Below, piece after piece: positions 7,099 through 14,561 of a DNA stretch of 14,684 bases. The DNA is from CAG-1782 sp964418255. Its GTDB lineage: Bacteria; Bacillota; Clostridia; Christensenellales; DTU072. Both the position numbers and the translations under genes were made by a program. The DNA is taken from contig CAYQKV010000018.1 of the NCBI GenBank assembly GCA_964418255.1, forward strand, positions 1-14,684. The letters are read 5' to 3'. The stretch's first letter is position 1; each line of letters opens with the position of its first letter. The notes below the pieces were generated by a model that did not search any database, had not been told where the DNA came from, and saw only the letters and a program-made list of their open reading frames with translations.

Positions 7099-8265
7099 AT
7101 GGCAAAGGTTGTTACGCAGAAAAAGCAATACGTTCCTCGTTCGGCATTCAGTAAGAAAAGCCGTTATTCCGATTACGTCAAACTCACCAAAGAATATTTC
7201 GGAGAACATCCCTCCACCCTTGCGGAAGAATACAACAAAAAGAAAAAGCCCAAAAAACTTTCCCGTCTTATCGTAAATATTATGGTTATTTGCGCGCTCG
7301 TGATTTTCGTCGTCGTGTTAAGCACGGTTTGTTCGGTTTTCGCAGGCGGCGGAGGCGGCAATTATGTGGACCCCGGAAAAAATAACGTTCACAATTTCGT
7401 CGGACTGGAAGTCGAACCCTCTCTTTCTTCGGAAAAAATCGACCTTTCTTCTTGCCCCGACGCGAAAAGCAAAGCGGCTTATTTATACGAAATTTCGTCG
7501 AAAAACGTCACCGACGCGCCGTATTTTACCTCGTATAACAAAGGACTTTTGTTTATGCGAATGGGTTCGAGCGACAACTATATCGACATAGACGCGGTTA
7601 CCTTGAAAACGCAGAAAGAGTACTTCAATATCGAATATCACCTCAAAAATTCCGTGCCCATACTCGATTCTTTCATAGGCGGCATAATATCGAAAACCAC
7701 CGACGTAGTCACCACCGCCCGTCGATATGCCCGCGCGGGAGACAATTATACCACGTACCAGAAAGTCAAAAACAACGAATACGACGAAAACGGCGTTCCT
7801 TATGCCGCGTGGGACGCTACGATAGCGATAAACACGCCAGAAGTGCAGAAACTTCCCGAAACGATTTTCAATTCTTCGCAAGGTGAAAATTATCGCATTA
7901 CCAAACACGTCATTACCGTCGATACGATTTCCGACGCGGAAGTCACTTACGACGCAAAGCACGGATACTATACGGTTTCCCTTACCCTCGACCCGACGAA
8001 TCCCGATACGGTGGTGGACAGCCTCGACGACATAAGGGTGGGTACGGGCGACAAAAACGCGAGTTATTCACAGATAAAAATCGACTTCACCGTTTGGGAT
8101 ACGGGATATTTCCGCACGTTCTCGCTTTTGGAAAAATGGAACGCGAACGTCGTCATTTCCCTCGGTTTTCAACTGGAAACCAACTGGCAATGCTCGTATA
8201 ACGAACTCGACTGCCAGCCCGACGAATACCGCGATTGCGCGATAATGAAAAACTTTCTCGGTTAA
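7099..8265 (+). CDS. Hypothetical single-pass membrane protein with large external domain
   Basis: A 388-residue protein that I do not recognise. Residues 1-56 are basic and hydrophilic (for example NKKKKPKKLSR at 46-56). One hydrophobic segment follows at about 57-82, then a glycine run (GGGGG, 83-87) and about 300 polar residues without another membrane segment. The positive-inside rule puts the N-terminus in the cytoplasm and the C-terminal domain outside (type II anchor). No lipobox or sortase signal is visible. The start ATG has GGGAG 5 bases upstream. It is transcribed alone, between a terminator on the left and a bidirectional terminator on the right. It could be a cell-surface or envelope protein; no function is assigned. 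Confidence 0.75.
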   Translation: MAKVVTQKKQYVPRSAFSKKSRYSDYVKLTKEYFGEHPSTLAEEYNKKKKPKKLSRLIVNIMVICALVIFVVVLSTVCSVFAGGGGGNYVDPGKNNVHNFVGLEVEPSLSSEKIDLSSCPDAKSKAAYLYEISSKNVTDAPYFTSYNKGLLFMRMGSSDNYIDIDAVTLKTQKEYFNIEYHLKNSVPILDSFIGGIISKTTDVVTTARRYARAGDNYTTYQKVKNNEYDENGVPYAAWDATIAINTPEVQKLPETIFNSSQGENYRITKHVITVDTISDAEVTYDAKHGYYTVSLTLDPTNPDTVVDSLDDIRVGTGDKNASYSQIKIDFTVWDTGYFRTFSLLEKWNANVVISLGFQLETNWQCSYNELDCQPDEYRDCAIMKNFLG

Positions 8266-8319
8266 ATTTTTGCGCGTTTGCGCCAAAAAAATGCTTAGCT
8301 TAAAAATGCAGATATAACA

Positions 8320-8350
8320 AAAAAGCGACTTTACAATAAAGCCGCTTTTT
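8320..8350. terminator. Bidirectional intrinsic terminator
   Basis: AAAAAGCG (8320-8327) pairs with CGCTTTTT (8343-8350), and CTTTA (8329-8333) pairs with TAAAG (8337-8341), with one A/C mismatch and loop CAA. T-runs follow on both strands. It lies between two convergent genes and should serve both. Confidence 0.8.
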
Positions 8351-8370
8351 GCATTTTTTCTTTACGTCTA

Positions 8371-11300
8371 TTACTTATGGAAAATAATAATCAAATTGTT
8401 TTTCGCGCCGAATTCTTTGAGCTTTGTTTTGGTGTCTTCTTTAAGCATATTCGCTCTTACTTTAACTATTCTCATAAGCGCGTCGGCTTTGAGCGTTTCG
8501 GTTAAAATCTGTCTCACCGCGTTTATCGCGCTCACGGCAACAGCGACGTATACTTCGTCCTCAACTCGGTCTATTTCTTTTTCCACGCCCATCCCGTCTC
8601 TGAATAAAATCGCAAGTCCTTCTCCTTTGAGCTTAACGCGAACTTCTGGCATAAACGCGTTTAATGAATTGTTCATCTTGACGATAACAAGGTCGTCTAC
8701 GCGCCCTTCCATAACGTCGGTCGCGTCGGACAGACGTTTTTGTATATCCGCTTTGTCTCTTTCGAGCTCGTTTAACTTTCCGCCCAAACTTTCGCTTAGT
8801 GCGATTTTTTCCGACAGTATTCGATACTCGTCTTCCCTTGCTTTCAGAATTTCGCTAAGTTCGCTCGCTGCGGCGATATTGTTGTCCAAACTTGCGCATT
8901 CGGGATACGTTTCTTCGAGAACGGCTTTAAGCGCGGACAATTCTACGTCGTATTTGGTCACCGCTTCTTCGTACGCCGCTATCTCTTCGGTTATACTTTC
9001 CGCCGCCTTATCTTCGAGGATTTCTCCTTTGACGGTTTGGTAATTCGTTCCTTCCAAAAGTTTTCCTTCGTAGCTTTCCGAATTTTTCAGTTTCTCGGCG
9101 TACGCCGTCAGCACTTCGAGTTTTTTCCGTTTTTCCGCAATCTGCTTTTTGAGTTCGTCACAGGAAGCCCGTTTGTCTTTTACCACTCTGCCTACTGCGA
9201 CGAATTCGTCCTGCGCCTTTTGTCTCGCGGCTTCCGTTCTTCTGATTTCGTCCACGACTTCGTTATACTGTTCCGCCGCCGCGTTTATGCAAAGGTTGGT
9301 ATAATCGAACTCTTTTCCGTCCTTTTCGAAGACGTAAGTGTGCCCTTCGTATTTGGCAATTTCTTTATTCAAAGCGTCGATTTTTTCGTCAAGCTCGGCT
9401 TTTTCCGCGTAAAGTTCGGAAAGAATGGCGCAAAGTTTATCCTCTCTTACCTCGTTTTTTACGGTCTCGGTTATGAGCGATAATGCGGTATTTTCGCCGA
9501 GAACGGGTTTGATTTTTTTGTACTCGTCTTCGTATCTTGCGATTTCTTCGCGCAAAACAGCCGCCGCAGACCGTTTCTCGGGAATGATTTTCCCCACGGT
9601 TTCCGATAATTTCTTACCCAATATCGCGTTTCTTCCCGCCGCGTTTTCCTCTCTTGACGACAACGCTTTTACGTCGGTGACCGCCGCGGAAAATTTTGCC
9701 ATTTCGTCGATTACGCTTTCCAGTTTCGCGGTAAGTTCTTCGTGATTTTTCACGCCGCTTTCGTCGTAAATTTTTCTTAGCGCGGCGAGGTTGGACGTCT
9801 TCGTCTTTTCGAGACTGGAAATATATCCTTGCGCGGAAGAGTCGGTGGTTTCAAACGCTCCGAGTTTCCTGTTTATCTCGTCGAGTTTGTCGCCGTATTC
9901 GCGCGCTATGCCGTTCAGTCTTTCTATTTCCTTTCTCGCTTCGTTTTCTTTTTCTTCGAGAGCGGACAAAGCCTTTTCGCAGTCGGCTTTATCGGAAACG
10001 GGCGCGGAACAAACGGGACATTTCGCGCCGTATTCCAGCGCGTCAAGTCCTTCGTAATATTTCTTTTCCGCCATAATTCCGTTAAATTCGTCCGTCTTGT
10101 TTTTCAACGCTTCGGCGCATTTTAACGAATATTCGGTCAGCGTCTTTTTCGCGCCTTCGAGCGCGGTTTTGCTATCCGCGCAATCTTTCCGTAAATCGGT
10201 GTTTTCTCCGATTTTTTTATCAATCGCGCTTATATCCCGTAAGAGCGTTGCGCTCAGAATCTGGTTGCGGTAAAGGCTTTGTTTTTCTCTTTCGAGAGCG
10301 TTTAATTCCCGAGTAAGATTGGCTACCGTGCGTTTTTGTCCGGGCGCGTTCCCGAAGATTTTTTCGTAGCCTTCGCGGCAGAGAATAAGCGTCGCTTCGT
10401 TTTTTGCGTATTCGTCTTTAATTTCTTCGACCGCTTCTTCGGCGGCTTTTATCGATTTTTCCATACCGTCAAGCGCGGCGCGCTTTTCCGCGAGGGAAAT
10501 TTCTATGCACGCGCCTTCTCGCACGGCGTTGCGGTACTCCGCGTTCGCTCTCTTTTCTTTCAGTTCGTTCTCCGCTTCGCGTACGGAAAAAACAACTTTT
10601 TCCCTTCTTTCGCAAAAAGCCTGCATTTCCTCGACGAGAGTTTTCTTCTTTTCGTCTCCCTCTTTACAATAGTAAGAAATGAGTTCGGTGACGTACTCGT
10701 CGCTTTTTCCCGATTCTCTGTTTTGTTTTATCAGTTCGTCGAACGCCTGATTAGTCGCGACCACCCTTGCGTTCGCCGCGAGGAATTCCTCTTCTTTTTT
10801 TCGGCAGACTTTGTTCCCCGCCGCGATTGCCGCTTCGAGTTTGGCTTCTTTTGCGTTCAGGTCGTCAAGTTCTTTTCTGACATCAAAAGCCTCCCGTTCG
10901 GCTTCGCCGACTTCTTTTATTAGGGAAAAATGTTCTTTAATCGCCGCGCTTCTCGCGAGTCGTTTTTTATCCGTTTCGATGCGGGTGGCTTTGGCAAGCT
11001 CGCGTTGAAGAAGTTCTTCGGTCGAAGCGATTTTATCGGCGGTGGTTTTTCCCTTTCTGCCCGCGCCTATCAGTTCGTCGAGCCTTGCCGCGTCGGTCTT
11101 TATGGAGAGAATTTCTTCTCTTAAAGACGCCGCTTTTTCCTTGTCCGCGTCGGCGGGAAGCAAGGTTTCCAGCACCTCTTTTTTATTCTCTATCGCCGCT
11201 ATTTCTTTGCGGTATTCGGACGCGCTTTTTTCGGCGGTTTCTACGTTTATTCCGAGTTCTTTAAGGACGCTTTCGGTGTAGGCGGAGACGTTTTTCGTAA

Positions 11301-11658
11301 TTCCGTCGTAGGCGGCGTGTTTGCTCGCTACGGCAAATTCCGTCCACTGCTCCTGCGTGAGGCGACAGACTTTGAAAAGCGTTTCGTCTATTTCCGCTTC
11401 GGGCACGGAAACGCCGTTAATCGTAAGGGAGACCGTGTTGTTTTCGAAATCGCGTTCCACGGCGTAAAAGTCGGAAATATAACCGAATTCGAACCTTATT
11501 TTACCTTTATAAAGAGCGTCGTTGCCGAACAAAGCGTAACAAACGTACTGTTTAATCTGCTCCGCGGCTTTAAGGGGATACAAATCTTTGAGCGAGTCAA
11601 AAACGAATTCGGCGTTTCCGCCGTCCGTACCTACGCACGAAAGTTTGACGGGTATCAT
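8371..11658 (-). CDS. SbcC/Rad50-like coiled-coil protein with zinc hook, catalytic motifs lost
   Basis: 1095 residues, a normal SbcC length. The N-terminal lobe (about 1-118) follows the SbcC/Rad50 plan: strand IPVKLSCVG, CYALFG (40-45), YAVERD (65-70) and LTQEQWTEFAV (100-110). Long Lys/Glu-rich coiled coils span about 135-530 and 565-960, and between them is the zinc hook CPVC (547-550), exactly mid-protein as in Rad50. The C-terminal lobe (about 990-1095) ends in IIIFHK, matching the ISH of the H-loop. However, no GxxGxGK[ST] Walker A exists near residues 28-36 (the sequence is PLKAAEQIK), the signature position reads DRVEDEV instead of LSGGE, and the Walker B position reads ALMRIVKVRANM instead of hydrophobics then DE. 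It is probably a non-hydrolysing structural relative. The start ATG has GGAGG 9 bases upstream. No sbcD-like nuclease gene is adjacent. Confidence 0.75.
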   Translation of the reverse strand: MIPVKLSCVGTDGGNAEFVFDSLKDLYPLKAAEQIKQYVCYALFGNDALYKGKIRFEFGYISDFYAVERDFENNTVSLTINGVSVPEAEIDETLFKVCRLTQEQWTEFAVASKHAAYDGITKNVSAYTESVLKELGINVETAEKSASEYRKEIAAIENKKEVLETLLPADADKEKAASLREEILSIKTDAARLDELIGAGRKGKTTADKIASTEELLQRELAKATRIETDKKRLARSAAIKEHFSLIKEVGEAEREAFDVRKELDDLNAKEAKLEAAIAAGNKVCRKKEEEFLAANARVVATNQAFDELIKQNRESGKSDEYVTELISYYCKEGDEKKKTLVEEMQAFCERREKVVFSVREAENELKEKRANAEYRNAVREGACIEISLAEKRAALDGMEKSIKAAEEAVEEIKDEYAKNEATLILCREGYEKIFGNAPGQKRTVANLTRELNALEREKQSLYRNQILSATLLRDISAIDKKIGENTDLRKDCADSKTALEGAKKTLTEYSLKCAEALKNKTDEFNGIMAEKKYYEGLDALEYGAKCPVCSAPVSDKADCEKALSALEEKENEARKEIERLNGIAREYGDKLDEINRKLGAFETTDSSAQGYISSLEKTKTSNLAALRKIYDESGVKNHEELTAKLESVIDEMAKFSAAVTDVKALSSREENAAGRNAILGKKLSETVGKIIPEKRSAAAVLREEIARYEDEYKKIKPVLGENTALSLITETVKNEVREDKLCAILSELYAEKAELDEKIDALNKEIAKYEGHTYVFEKDGKEFDYTNLCINAAAEQYNEVVDEIRRTEAARQKAQDEFVAVGRVVKDKRASCDELKKQIAEKRKKLEVLTAYAEKLKNSESYEGKLLEGTNYQTVKGEILEDKAAESITEEIAAYEEAVTKYDVELSALKAVLEETYPECASLDNNIAAASELSEILKAREDEYRILSEKIALSESLGGKLNELERDKADIQKRLSDATDVMEGRVDDLVIVKMNNSLNAFMPEVRVKLKGEGLAILFRDGMGVEKEIDRVEDEVYVAVAVSAINAVRQILTETLKADALMRIVKVRANMLKEDTKTKLKEFGAKNNLIIIFHK

Positions 11659-11748
11659 AATTCTATTCCTCCGATTATAAATTGCGTTGTGTTTATGTAT
11701 TTTACGACCACAATATGTTGAGCCGAGAAAATTTGCCTCAAAAAACCG

Positions 11749-11778
11749 TTGGCAAAAGACTCCGAATTGTGGTATACT
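11749..11778 (+). promoter_or_regulatory. Promoter of the DnaD/helicase-loader operon
   Basis: TTGGCA (11749-11754), 18-base spacer, TATACT (11773-11778). The predicted start is near 11785, giving a leader of about 140 bases to the ATG at 11926. The -35 lies within one arm of an inverted repeat, TTTGCC (11732-11737) and GGCAAA (11751-11756), which might be a control site. Confidence 0.6.
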
Positions 11779-11789
11779 TCATCTCTGCG

Positions 11790-11824
11790 AATAATATGTC
11801 GGAAAACGTTTTCCGTACATTATT
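11790..11824. promoter_or_regulatory. Perfect palindrome at the start of the DnaD leader
   Basis: CGGAAAACGTTTTCCG (11800-11815) is a perfect 16-bp palindrome, with A+T flanks AATAATATGT on the left and TACATTATT on the right that nearly extend the symmetry. It begins about 15 bases after the predicted transcript start. It may be an operator (the AACGTT centre is like that of LacI-family sites) or, in RNA, a leader hairpin. No U-run follows, so it is not a simple terminator. The remaining leader to 11925 is A+T-rich and shows no recognisable riboswitch. Confidence 0.5.
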
Positions 11825-11925
11825 ATTTACAATTATTTCGTCTTAATATTATATCGTGCGGACGCAAATATTGCAATTAAATAAAAACGAATATTTCGTT
11901 GAAAAAATGATTTTTCGGAGAAGTT

Positions 11926-13356
11926 ATGGAAATTAAACTCGGCGGCGATTACGTTAAACAGGCGTTCACGCAGGTAGATAACCTGTTCCTGTCCGACTAC
12001 GCTCCGTCGGCAAGCGGCGACGACGTCAAAGTCTATCTCGTCGGGTTGATGCTCGCTTCCTCGGGTTTCGACGGCGATTTCATCAAAAAAATCGGTTCCG
12101 TTCTCAAACTTACCGACGAAAGAGTAATGGAAGGCTTCGCTTACTGGGAAAAACAAGGTCTTGCGGAAATCCGCGGCGACTCGGTTTTTTATCTCTCGGT
12201 GAAAACTCCGCTTCCTCCGATTGTTCGGTTCAATACGCAGAAATTCAAAGTTTTTACCGAAGAAACCGTTCGTATTTTCCCCGATAAAATCCTTACGCCC
12301 AACGAGTATAACCGCTATTTCGAATTTATGACCTCTTCCGGTATGGAAGTCAACGCTATGCTTCTTATAATGCAATATTGCAAGGAACAGGGCGGCGGCA
12401 GGACGAGCACCGACTACGTTCTCGCGGTTGCCGCGGCGTGGGCGAAAGACGGTCTTCTAAAAGAAAAACAGATAATTTCCCGCGTGGAAGAACTCGAAGC
12501 GTACTCCGAAGATTTACGTCTCGTGTTCGGCGCGCTCGGCGTTAAACGCGCTCCCTCTTTCGACGACAGACAGCTCTTTTCTTCGTGGCAGAAAGAGTAC
12601 GGTTTCACTCTTAACGCCATACTTACGGCGGCAAAAGCGTTGAAAAAACGCGGGGGAATCGAAAGGCTGGACGCGTATCTGAAAGAACTTTCCGCCGCGC
12701 GCGCAATGACCGCTTCGGAAATAGAAGAATACGCGAAAAATAAGCAGTCGGTGAAAGAACTTTGCGTAAAAATCTGCAAAAATATCGGCGTTTACTACGC
12801 GAACACCGACAGCGTAGAAGAAGTTTACGTTATGCCGTGGCTCGGACAAGGGTTCGACGCGGACGCGCTGGAAAGACTTTCGAAGTTCTGTTTTTTGCGC
12901 AACGCGCGCGATTTGGAATCGATGAGTCAGATGGTGAAAAAATTCGCTTCGCTCGGAATATTCTCCGCGGACGATATAGACGCGTACGTCGCAAGACAGG
13001 TAAAACTCGACGAAAAAATCCGCGACGTTTACGCAAAATGCGGTTATATCGGTTCGATTAGCAATAAGGACAGGGAAAACTATCGCTCGTGGGAAGAATG
13101 GGGCTTCGACGAAGAAGTTATTTTTGCCGTCGCAGAGAACTTTTCCGACAAAAACTTCCCTATGTCTTCGATAAACAGAACCCTCGGCGAACTGCGCAAC
13201 CGCGGAATTTTCACGGTAAGCGGCGCGAACGATTATATGAAAGAGGACAAGGGCAAGACGAAGCCCGCGCCCAAAGACGCAGGCGGCTACGAAAAACACA
13301 GATATTCGGAAGAACAGCTTAAAAGCGCGTTCGTCAACTTCGATAACTGGGATTGA
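11926..13356 (+). CDS. DnaD-family replication initiation protein with tandem DnaB_2-type modules
   Basis: 476 residues. The N-terminal part (about 30-95) looks like the winged-helix DnaD domain (VKVYLVGLMLASSGF, then LTDERVMEGFAYWEKQGL). At least three and probably four DnaB_2-type modules follow, each built on W-x(2-3)-G-F-x(3)-[AVL]-[ILM]: about 132-190 (FEFMTSSGMEVNAMLL), 218-256 (SSWQKEYGFTLNAIL), 304-356 (PWLGQGFDADAL) and 388-438 (SWEEWGFDEEVI). Modules end with a GI-type turn and a helix such as GIFSADDIDAYV. The C-terminus (YSEEQLKSAFVNFDNWD) is typical of DnaD-like proteins. DnaD proteins remodel DNA and help load the replicative helicase, which agrees with the loader gene 7 bases downstream. 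Start ATG with GGAG 5 bases upstream. It is longer than a standard DnaD (about 230 residues), nearer in size to Bacillus DnaB. Confidence 0.85.
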   Translation: MEIKLGGDYVKQAFTQVDNLFLSDYAPSASGDDVKVYLVGLMLASSGFDGDFIKKIGSVLKLTDERVMEGFAYWEKQGLAEIRGDSVFYLSVKTPLPPIVRFNTQKFKVFTEETVRIFPDKILTPNEYNRYFEFMTSSGMEVNAMLLIMQYCKEQGGGRTSTDYVLAVAAAWAKDGLLKEKQIISRVEELEAYSEDLRLVFGALGVKRAPSFDDRQLFSSWQKEYGFTLNAILTAAKALKKRGGIERLDAYLKELSAARAMTASEIEEYAKNKQSVKELCVKICKNIGVYYANTDSVEEVYVMPWLGQGFDADALERLSKFCFLRNARDLESMSQMVKKFASLGIFSADDIDAYVARQVKLDEKIRDVYAKCGYIGSISNKDRENYRSWEEWGFDEEVIFAVAENFSDKNFPMSSINRTLGELRNRGIFTVSGANDYMKEDKGKTKPAPKDAGGYEKHRYSEEQLKSAFVNFDNWD

Positions 13357-13363
13357 GGCGGTT

Positions 13364-14275
13364 ATGACGGAAAGAGAAAAAGCCATTATCGAAATAAAAA
13401 ACCGCAGAAAAATCGCAGAGGAAAACCGGCTGGAAACGTTGGATTTACTCAGGAAAGACGATTTGTTCGACGAGCTTTACCGAAAACTCAACTCCCTGCA
13501 CTGGGATTACGTCAAAACAAAAACGTCGGAAAAACAAGCAGAAATTCAATGCGAAATAGAAACCGCCGAAAAAGCACTCGATAACTTTATTAAACAAAAA
13601 GGGTTGCCTTTCGGCATTTACGGGTTGCCTTATAACTGCAATTTGTGCAAAGATACGGGAACGGTAAACGGCGTAGCGTGCAGGTGCACGGAAGGCGTGA
13701 GAAAGGAGCTTGCGTTAAAGGCAAGTCCGATTTTAAGCGCAATGCCGAAAGCCTTCGAAGACGTCGATTTCGATTTTTACGGAAAGAGCGCGGCGGGAAG
13801 AAAGGCTTGCGCGTCGTTTGTCGAAAGCGAGTTGAGGAACGGAAAAAAGATATTCGTTTTCCGCGGAAAGACGGGAACGGGAAAGACGTACTTTGCGGGA
13901 ACGGCTGCAAGAAAATTGCTCGAAGAAGGAAAAGAAGTAAGAGCGGTAAGCGCGATAAAATTAAATAAGGAACTGCTTGAATATCATTGCGCGAGCCTGG
14001 AAAAAAAGCGCGAGCTGTGGGAAGAGATAGCGACAAGAGAGGTCGTGCTTATAGACGACCTTGGCGCGGAACAGATATTAAACAACGTAACGATACCGTA
14101 CCTTCTTGAAATGCTTACGGAGAGGGCGGAAGAAAAGATAACGTTTATTACCACGAATTTAACGCAGGGCGAGATAGAAGAGAGATACGGACAGAGGATA
14201 CTGAGCCGCCTGCTCGATAAAAAATTAGCGGTGGGCGTGGAGTTCGGCGGCGACGACCTCCGACTGAACAGATAA
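13364..14275 (+). CDS. DnaC/DnaI-type AAA+ helicase loader ATPase
   Basis: 303 residues. A helical N-terminal region (1-80) precedes a putative zinc site with four cysteines (C92, C95, C106, C108 in NCNLCKDTGT...ACRC), as in Bacillota DnaI-like loaders. The AAA+ domain follows: Walker A GKTGTGKT (168-175), Walker B VVLIDDLG (227-234), sensor 1 TTN (263-265) and the arginine-containing segment YGQRILSRL (275-283), which matches the arginine-finger region of DnaC. It would bind ATP and place the replicative helicase on DNA together with the DnaD-family protein encoded just upstream; the two genes are 7 bases apart and form one operon. The ATG has GAGGCGG a few bases upstream. All catalytic motifs look intact. 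The alternative reading, an IstB-type transposon helper, is less likely given the DnaD neighbour and the zinc site. Confidence 0.9.
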   Translation: MTEREKAIIEIKNRRKIAEENRLETLDLLRKDDLFDELYRKLNSLHWDYVKTKTSEKQAEIQCEIETAEKALDNFIKQKGLPFGIYGLPYNCNLCKDTGTVNGVACRCTEGVRKELALKASPILSAMPKAFEDVDFDFYGKSAAGRKACASFVESELRNGKKIFVFRGKTGTGKTYFAGTAARKLLEEGKEVRAVSAIKLNKELLEYHCASLEKKRELWEEIATREVVLIDDLGAEQILNNVTIPYLLEMLTERAEEKITFITTNLTQGEIEERYGQRILSRLLDKKLAVGVEFGGDDLRLNR

Positions 14276-14330
14276 ACAACGCGAGAGGAAATCGCCGAAA
14301 TCCGGAGGAAAACAAAGACGGCATAACGAC

Positions 14331-14371
14331 AAAAAGAAAACCGCCCGACTTTTGGAACGGCTGGACGGTTT
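14331..14371 (-). terminator. Terminator of the candidate small RNA
   Basis: On the minus strand AAACCG (14371-14366) pairs with CGGTTT (14343-14338), with inner CC/GG pairs, and is followed by a U-rich run TTTTCTTTTT. On the plus strand the hairpin is followed by GGGGG instead of Ts, so it does not look like a terminator for the helicase-loader operon, whose own terminator I could not find. Confidence 0.55.
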
Positions 14372-14404
14372 GGGGGTCGAGGGGCAATGATTGCCACCCT
14401 TTGT
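14331..14404 (-). ncRNA. Candidate C-rich small RNA
   Basis: A leftward transcription unit of about 74 nt with no open reading frame of convincing length. Its promoter (14410-14437) predicts a start near 14404. The RNA would have a short 5' hairpin (GGCAA, loop UCA, UUGCC), then a C-rich single-stranded linker with the runs CCCC and CCCCC, then a 3' hairpin followed by a U-rich tail (14331-14340). Promoter, hairpin, C-rich linker and terminator together are the architecture of Gram-positive regulatory RNAs that pair with Shine-Dalgarno sequences. I do not recognise the family; expression is inferred from the signals only. Confidence 0.5.
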
Positions 14405-14409
14405 CACTA

Positions 14410-14437
14410 ACTATACGGAAAACAAATAAAAAGTCAA
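14410..14437 (-). promoter_or_regulatory. Promoter of the candidate small RNA
   Basis: On the minus strand: TTGACT (14437-14432), 16-base spacer, TATAGT (14415-14410). Both hexamers match the sigma-A consensus at five of six positions. There is no protein-coding gene downstream on this strand, only the hairpin-terminated short transcript. Confidence 0.6.
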
Positions 14438-14520
14438 ATGTTTTGTACTCGGGCGTTTTATGAAAAAGACGGAAACGAGAATTTTATCGAAAGCATAAAC
14501 GGCATATTGATAAAAAACGA

Positions 14521-14549
14521 TTGACGAAACAAAACAAAGGTGATAGAAT
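14521..14549 (+). promoter_or_regulatory. Promoter of the tRNA-Ala gene
   Basis: TTGACG (14521-14526), 17-base spacer, TAGAAT (14544-14549). The predicted start is only a few bases before the first tRNA nucleotide at 14562, as is usual for tRNA units. Confidence 0.75.
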
Positions 14550-14561
14550 AGATAACGCTAT

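Noticed and set aside
12514..13386. Long open frame opposite the DnaD-family gene (290 residues)
   Set aside because: It is a codon-bias shadow (Phe/Arg-rich, no domain, no RBS) on the opposite strand of a gene with recognisable domains. Many similar shadows occur opposite the other genes, for example 3423-4124.
13364..14275. IstB-type transposition helper as identity of the DnaC-like ATPase
   Set aside because: There is no IstA-like transposase next to it. The upstream partner is a DnaD-family protein, and an N-terminal four-cysteine site is present, which fits a helicase loader.
14225..14407. Minus-strand open frame of 60 residues overlapping the small RNA
   Set aside because: It starts at the predicted 5' end of the transcript with no RBS, and it runs through the terminator hairpin into the loader gene. 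The low-complexity product is not credible.
14438..14524. Small plus-strand frame of 28 codons before the tRNA promoter
   Set aside because: Its composition looks protein-like, but there is no good RBS, the length is very short and there is no recognisable family. It may be a chance frame or a gene remnant.
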